From Microbacterium ulmi (GTDB taxonomy: Bacteria > Actinomycetota > Actinomycetes > Actinomycetales > Microbacteriaceae), in contig NZ_JAAOZF010000001.1 of NCBI RefSeq assembly GCF_011759705.1, forward strand, positions 124,001 through 188,000: DNA of 64,000 bases, read 5' to 3'. A program made the position numbers and the translations under genes. Shown here in pieces: positions 61,094 to 64,000 of this stretch. Every line of letters starts with the position of its first letter. Positions within the stretch are counted from its first letter, which is position 1. The notes below the pieces were generated by a model that did no database searches, was not told the DNA's origin, and worked only from the letters and a program-made list of their open reading frames with translations.

Positions 61094-62704
61094 GTGTTCA
61101 CCAGCCCGTTCCCGGATGTCGAGATCCCAGAGCTCAGCGTCTACGACTACCTGTTCGGCTCCCTCACGGCGCAGGACGACGCCCGCATCGCCCTCATCGA
61201 CCCCGCGACGGGCGCCGAGACGACCTACGCAGCGCTGCGCATGCAGGTCGACGCGTTCGCAGGCGCCCTCGCGGCGCGCGGCGTCGGCACGCAGACCGTC
61301 CTGGGGCTCCTGTGCCCCAACGTCCCCGCGTTCGCGACGGTCTTCCACGGCATCCTGCGGGCCGGCGCCACCGTCACGACGATCAACTCGCTGTACACGC
61401 CGGGCGAGATCGAGAAGCAGCTGAAGGATGCCGGTGCCACGTGGCTCATCACGGTGGGGCCGCTGCTGCCGCAGGCCGAGGCCGCGGCGGCGGCCGTCGG
61501 CATCCCGGACGAGCGCCTCATCGTGCTCGACGGCGCGGGCTCCTCAGCCGCACCCGGGCACCCGAGCCTGCGCGAGCTCATCGTCGAGATGCAGCCCGCG
61601 CCGCACGTCGAGTTCGATCCCGCGACGCATGTCGCCGTGCTGCCGTACTCCTCCGGCACGACGGGAATCCCCAAGGGGGTCATGCTCACGCACCGAAACC
61701 TCGTCGCGAACGTCGAGCAGAGCCGCGTCAACATCGACCTGCGCGACTCCGACCGGGTCCTCGCGGTGCTGCCGTTCTTCCACATCTACGGCATGACGGT
61801 GCTGCTGGACCTGGCCCTGCGCCAGCGGGCGAGCCTCGTCACGATGCCGAAGTTCGACCTCGTCGAATTCCTCACCAACATCCAGAGCTTCGGCTGCACG
61901 TACCTCTACATCGCTCCCCCGATCGCGGTGGCGCTCGCGAAGCACCCGATCGTCGACCAGTTCGACATCTCGACGGTGCACACGGTGTTCTCGGGCGCCG
62001 CTCCTCTCGACGGCGAGACGGCCGAGCTCGCCGGCCGCCGCATCCACGCCCGCATGATGCAGGGCTACGGCATGAGCGAGCTCAGCCCCGTCTCCCACGC
62101 CATGCCGTTCCAGCGCGACGACATCCCGGTCAGCTCGGTCGGCGTGCCGCTGCCGAACATCGTGTGCAAGCTCGTCGACACGGAGACGGGCGAGGAGATC
62201 ACGGAGTTCGGCGAGAACGGCCAGACCCGCCCGGGCGAGCTGTGGGTCAAGGGCCCCAACGTCATGCTCGGCTATCTCAATCAGCCCGCAGCGACGGCCG
62301 AGACGCTCGACGCCGACGGGTTCCTGCACACGGGCGACGTCGCGATCGTCGACGAGGGCGGGTGGTTCTCGATCGTCGACCGCGTCAAGGAGCTCATCAA
62401 GTACAAGGGCTACCAGATCGCGCCCGCCGAGCTCGAGGCGCTGCTGCTCGCGCACCCGAAGATCCTCGATGCCGCCGTCATCGGAGTGCTCGACGACGAC
62501 AGGCAGGAGATCCCCAAGGCGTACGTCGTCGCACGTCCCGACTCCGGCCTCACGGAGGACGAGGTCATGACGTTCGTCGCAGGACAGGTCGCACCGCACA
62601 AGAAGGTGCGGCGCGTCGAGTTCATCGACGCGATCCCCAAGTCCAGCGCCGGCAAGATCCTGCGCAAGGATCTGCGGGCGCGCGAGGCCGTGCCCGTGGC
62701 GTAG
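61094..62704 (+). CDS. AMP-forming acyl-CoA synthetase (4-coumarate-CoA ligase-like)
   Basis: A 536-residue ANL-superfamily ligase that activates a carboxylic acid with ATP and CoA. P-loop 'LPYSSGTTGIPKGVMLTHRN', 'LPFFHIYGMTVLL' , 'QGYGMSELSPVSH', 'GELWVKGPNVMLGY', 'LHTGDVAIVDEGGWFSIVDRVKELIKYKGYQIAP' and the catalytic Lys in 'PKSSAGKILRKDL' are all intact. The pattern is closest to 4-coumarate/aryl-CoA ligases. GTG 61094 is chosen because AGGGAGA stands 6 nt upstream. Confidence 0.95.
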   Translation: MFTSPFPDVEIPELSVYDYLFGSLTAQDDARIALIDPATGAETTYAALRMQVDAFAGALAARGVGTQTVLGLLCPNVPAFATVFHGILRAGATVTTINSLYTPGEIEKQLKDAGATWLITVGPLLPQAEAAAAAVGIPDERLIVLDGAGSSAAPGHPSLRELIVEMQPAPHVEFDPATHVAVLPYSSGTTGIPKGVMLTHRNLVANVEQSRVNIDLRDSDRVLAVLPFFHIYGMTVLLDLALRQRASLVTMPKFDLVEFLTNIQSFGCTYLYIAPPIAVALAKHPIVDQFDISTVHTVFSGAAPLDGETAELAGRRIHARMMQGYGMSELSPVSHAMPFQRDDIPVSSVGVPLPNIVCKLVDTETGEEITEFGENGQTRPGELWVKGPNVMLGYLNQPAATAETLDADGFLHTGDVAIVDEGGWFSIVDRVKELIKYKGYQIAPAELEALLLAHPKILDAAVIGVLDDDRQEIPKAYVVARPDSGLTEDEVMTFVAGQVAPHKKVRRVEFIDAIPKSSAGKILRKDLRAREAVPVA

Positions 62705-62720
62705 TCTCGACCTCAGCCGC

Positions 62721-62763
62721 CGGATGCCGCGCCCCCGACCGAAGCCGGGGGGCGCGGCATCCG
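62721..62763 (+). terminator. Strong terminator built from GGATGCC inverted words
   Basis: Perfect 16-bp stem CGGATGCCGCGCCCCC (62721-62736) with its complement at 62748-62763 and an 11-nt loop, 16 bp after the ligase stop. No T-run. Confidence 0.85.
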
Positions 62764-62803
62764 CGTCTGTCGGAGCGCGGGGCACTCACGACCCGCCCCG
62801 GCC

Positions 62804-62832
62804 TTGACGGATTTACTCAACTGAGTAATACT
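62804..62832 (+). promoter_or_regulatory. TetR promoter with palindromic operator in the spacer
   Basis: TTGACG (62804-62809), 17 nt, AATACT (62827-62832), then 7 nt to the ATG at 62840. TTACTCA-ac-TGAGTAA (62813-62828) is a perfect 7-bp inverted repeat between the hexamers, and TTACTCA recurs over the start codon (62834-62840). Autorepression is strongly suggested. Confidence 0.75.
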
Positions 62833-62839
62833 CTTACTC

Positions 62840-63427
62840 ATGCAAGTAACTCCGTCCGTGGCTCCGCGCGTGGACCGTCGGGCTCAGATCATCGCGGCGA
62901 CCATCGAGGTGATCGCGCGCGAAGGCGTCGCCGGCGCGACGTTCGCGCGCATCCGCGAGCACGCCCGGCTCTCCAGCACCCGGCTCATCTCCTACCACTT
63001 CGACTCCAAGGAAGCGCTCCTGCAGGCCGTCCTGCAGCACGTCATCGGGCAGGCCGGGGAGGTCATGTCGCCCGTGATCGCGGCTGCCCGCTCGCCGCGC
63101 GAGAAGCTCGCGGCGTACATCCGCTCGAACCTCGCGTTCCTCGCCGAACGCCCGGACTACGCACGGACGGCGGTCGCCGTGCTCGCCGCCGGCACGGCCG
63201 CTGCCGACAGCACGACCGACCAAGCCGAGGACCTGCTCGTGAGCCTCTTCCTCGACGCGCAGCGCGACGGCGTCATGCGCTCGTTCGACGCGCCGACCTT
63301 CGCAGCCACTGTGCGGGCGGCCATCGACAGCACCGTCACACGCTTCGCCCACTCCCCGCAGCTCGATCTCGTCGCGTGCGGAGAACAGCTCGTCGACCTC
63401 TTCGATCGGGCGGTCCGCCCGGACTGA
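62840..63427 (+). CDS. TetR-family transcriptional regulator
   Basis: A 195-residue regulator: 'RAQIIAATIEVIAREGVAGATFARIREHARLSSTRLISYHFDSKEALLQAVL' is the TetR helix-turn-helix, the rest an alpha-helical ligand domain with an extended 'RTAVAVLAAGTAAADSTTDQAEDLLVSLFLDAQRDGVMRSFD'. It is autoregulated by a palindrome in its promoter and precedes a small membrane-protein gene that it may also control. Confidence 0.93.
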   Translation: MQVTPSVAPRVDRRAQIIAATIEVIAREGVAGATFARIREHARLSSTRLISYHFDSKEALLQAVLQHVIGQAGEVMSPVIAAARSPREKLAAYIRSNLAFLAERPDYARTAVAVLAAGTAAADSTTDQAEDLLVSLFLDAQRDGVMRSFDAPTFAATVRAAIDSTVTRFAHSPQLDLVACGEQLVDLFDRAVRPD

Positions 63428-63516
63428 CCTCGACCCGCTCCGCCCGCCGCCGCGCATCCGCGCGGTGCCGTCCGGCGCGCCCGCCGGCGCGTCCACCCCA
63501 CCCCGAGAGGAATCCC

Positions 63517-63963
63517 ATGACCGTCGTCACATCCGAGCAGCCAGGTCTCGCTCACCCCCGCATCCGCCGGTCCTTCGCCGCGGTGCGCGCGCTTCTCGCC
63601 GTCCTTCTCATCGTGAGCATCGCCGCTGTCGCCTTCGCCTTCGTCGAGCAGTCGCACGCCGAGCTCGTGAACACCGTGGTCTGGATCCGCAGCGTCGCGG
63701 TGGTCGCCGCCGCGATCATCCTCTACCTCCTCGCCGTCTTCGCGTCGCGAGGTCGTGCGGGTGCCTATCGCCGGCTCCGGCTGCTGTCGTTCCTGATCCC
63801 CGCCGGCGTCGTGCTGCTCATCGTCGCCCCGGGCGAGTTCCCGCTGTGGATCAAGATCGAGCAGGCGGTGTGCGGAGCGCTCATCCTCGCCGTCGGGATC
63901 ATCCTCAGCCGGCGCCGCCTGCGCGAGCTCTTCCCGACGGCGAAGAAGGCGCGTCGCCGCTGA
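63517..63963 (+). CDS. Small membrane protein (148 aa), possible TetR target
   Basis: A 148-residue protein with four hydrophobic segments ('VRALLAVLLIVSIAAVAFAFVEQ', 'SVAVVAAAIILYLLAVFAS', 'LLSFLIPAGVVLLIVAPGEFP', 'AVCGALILAVGIIL') and a basic C-terminus 'TAKKARRR'. GAGAGGA stands before ATG 63517. I do not recognise a family. It lies 89 bp after tetR, so co-transcription from the autoregulated promoter is likely. Confidence 0.8.
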   Translation: MTVVTSEQPGLAHPRIRRSFAAVRALLAVLLIVSIAAVAFAFVEQSHAELVNTVVWIRSVAVVAAAIILYLLAVFASRGRAGAYRRLRLLSFLIPAGVVLLIVAPGEFPLWIKIEQAVCGALILAVGIILSRRRLRELFPTAKKARRR

Positions 63964-64000
63964 CGAGTGGCCGGTCGTCGCACGTGATCGTGCGGGCCGG

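Overview
The window is high-GC DNA (roughly 70% G+C by eye) with dense genes, many ATGA or GTGA stop/start overlaps, many GTG starts, F420-dependent (LLM-class) oxidoreductases, an actinobacterial EF-G2 paralogue, LigB-type DNA ligase and a class Ib nrdHIEF operon. This fits a member of the Actinobacteria, most likely a Microbacteriaceae such as Microbacterium. I saw no tRNA, rRNA, CRISPR array, insertion sequence, integrase or prophage gene.

Region 1 (1-11.3 kb) is a sugar-catabolism island. On the minus strand lie a truncated sugar-binding lipoprotein, a GMC/pyranose-2-oxidase-type FAD oxidoreductase, a hydroxypyruvate-isomerase-like TIM barrel, a beta-propeller lactonase, a second sugar isomerase/epimerase TIM barrel and a GntR/FadR regulator. 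Divergent from these is a plus operon that matches the L-erythrulose to D-erythrose-4-phosphate route: a LerI-like isomerase, a DhaK-DhaL kinase (LerK-like) and an RpiB-like DerI. A Gfo/Idh/MocA oxidoreductase follows. A perfect 14-bp palindrome occurs upstream of two minus units and a degenerate copy lies in the divergent region, so the GntR protein probably controls the whole island. My inference is FAD oxidation, lactone opening, C-C cleavage or isomerisation to a tetrulose, then phosphorylation into the pentose-phosphate pathway. The substrate is unknown; apiose, a tetrose or an oxidised glycoside are candidates.

Region 2 (11.3-20 kb) holds an NYN-LOTUS RNA-processing-type protein, a ROK repressor and two paralogous, adjacent CUT2-type sugar importers, each with a binding protein, a one-domain ATPase and a permease.

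Region 3 (20-36 kb) is housekeeping and accessory: sirtuin, DUF4921 GalT-like protein, LigB ligase with a degenerate hydrolase, TIGR01777 epimerase, two F420-type oxidoreductases separated by a 32-bp tandem repeat, a ClpC/ClpB-type unfoldase with a SigH-like promoter, two MarR regulators with membrane-protein partners, EF-G2, a 45-residue zinc finger and an rRNA-type methyltransferase.

Region 4 (36-52.9 kb) carries nrdHIEF with DnaA-box-like sites upstream, an MFS transporter, a compact divergent promoter, an alpha/beta hydrolase with an acyl-CoA dehydrogenase, DUF1801 and DUF445 proteins, and a histidine-utilisation locus (hutG, sixA, hutI-hutU-hutH and a divergent IclR regulator).

Region 5 (53-64 kb) has a CUT1-type sugar importer without its own ATPase coupled to a glycogen-debranching-like glycosidase, a YbaK deacylase, a methyltransferase, an amino-acid dehydrogenase of the Leu/Phe/Val family, an AMP-forming acyl-CoA ligase, an autoregulated TetR protein and a small membrane protein.

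Across the window two DNA-level patterns stand out: a -10 hexamer (TANNNT) placed 6-7 nt before the start codon of many genes, which implies leaderless transcripts, and a strong excess of GGATGCC/GGCATCC that is nearly absent from the first 9.3 kb.
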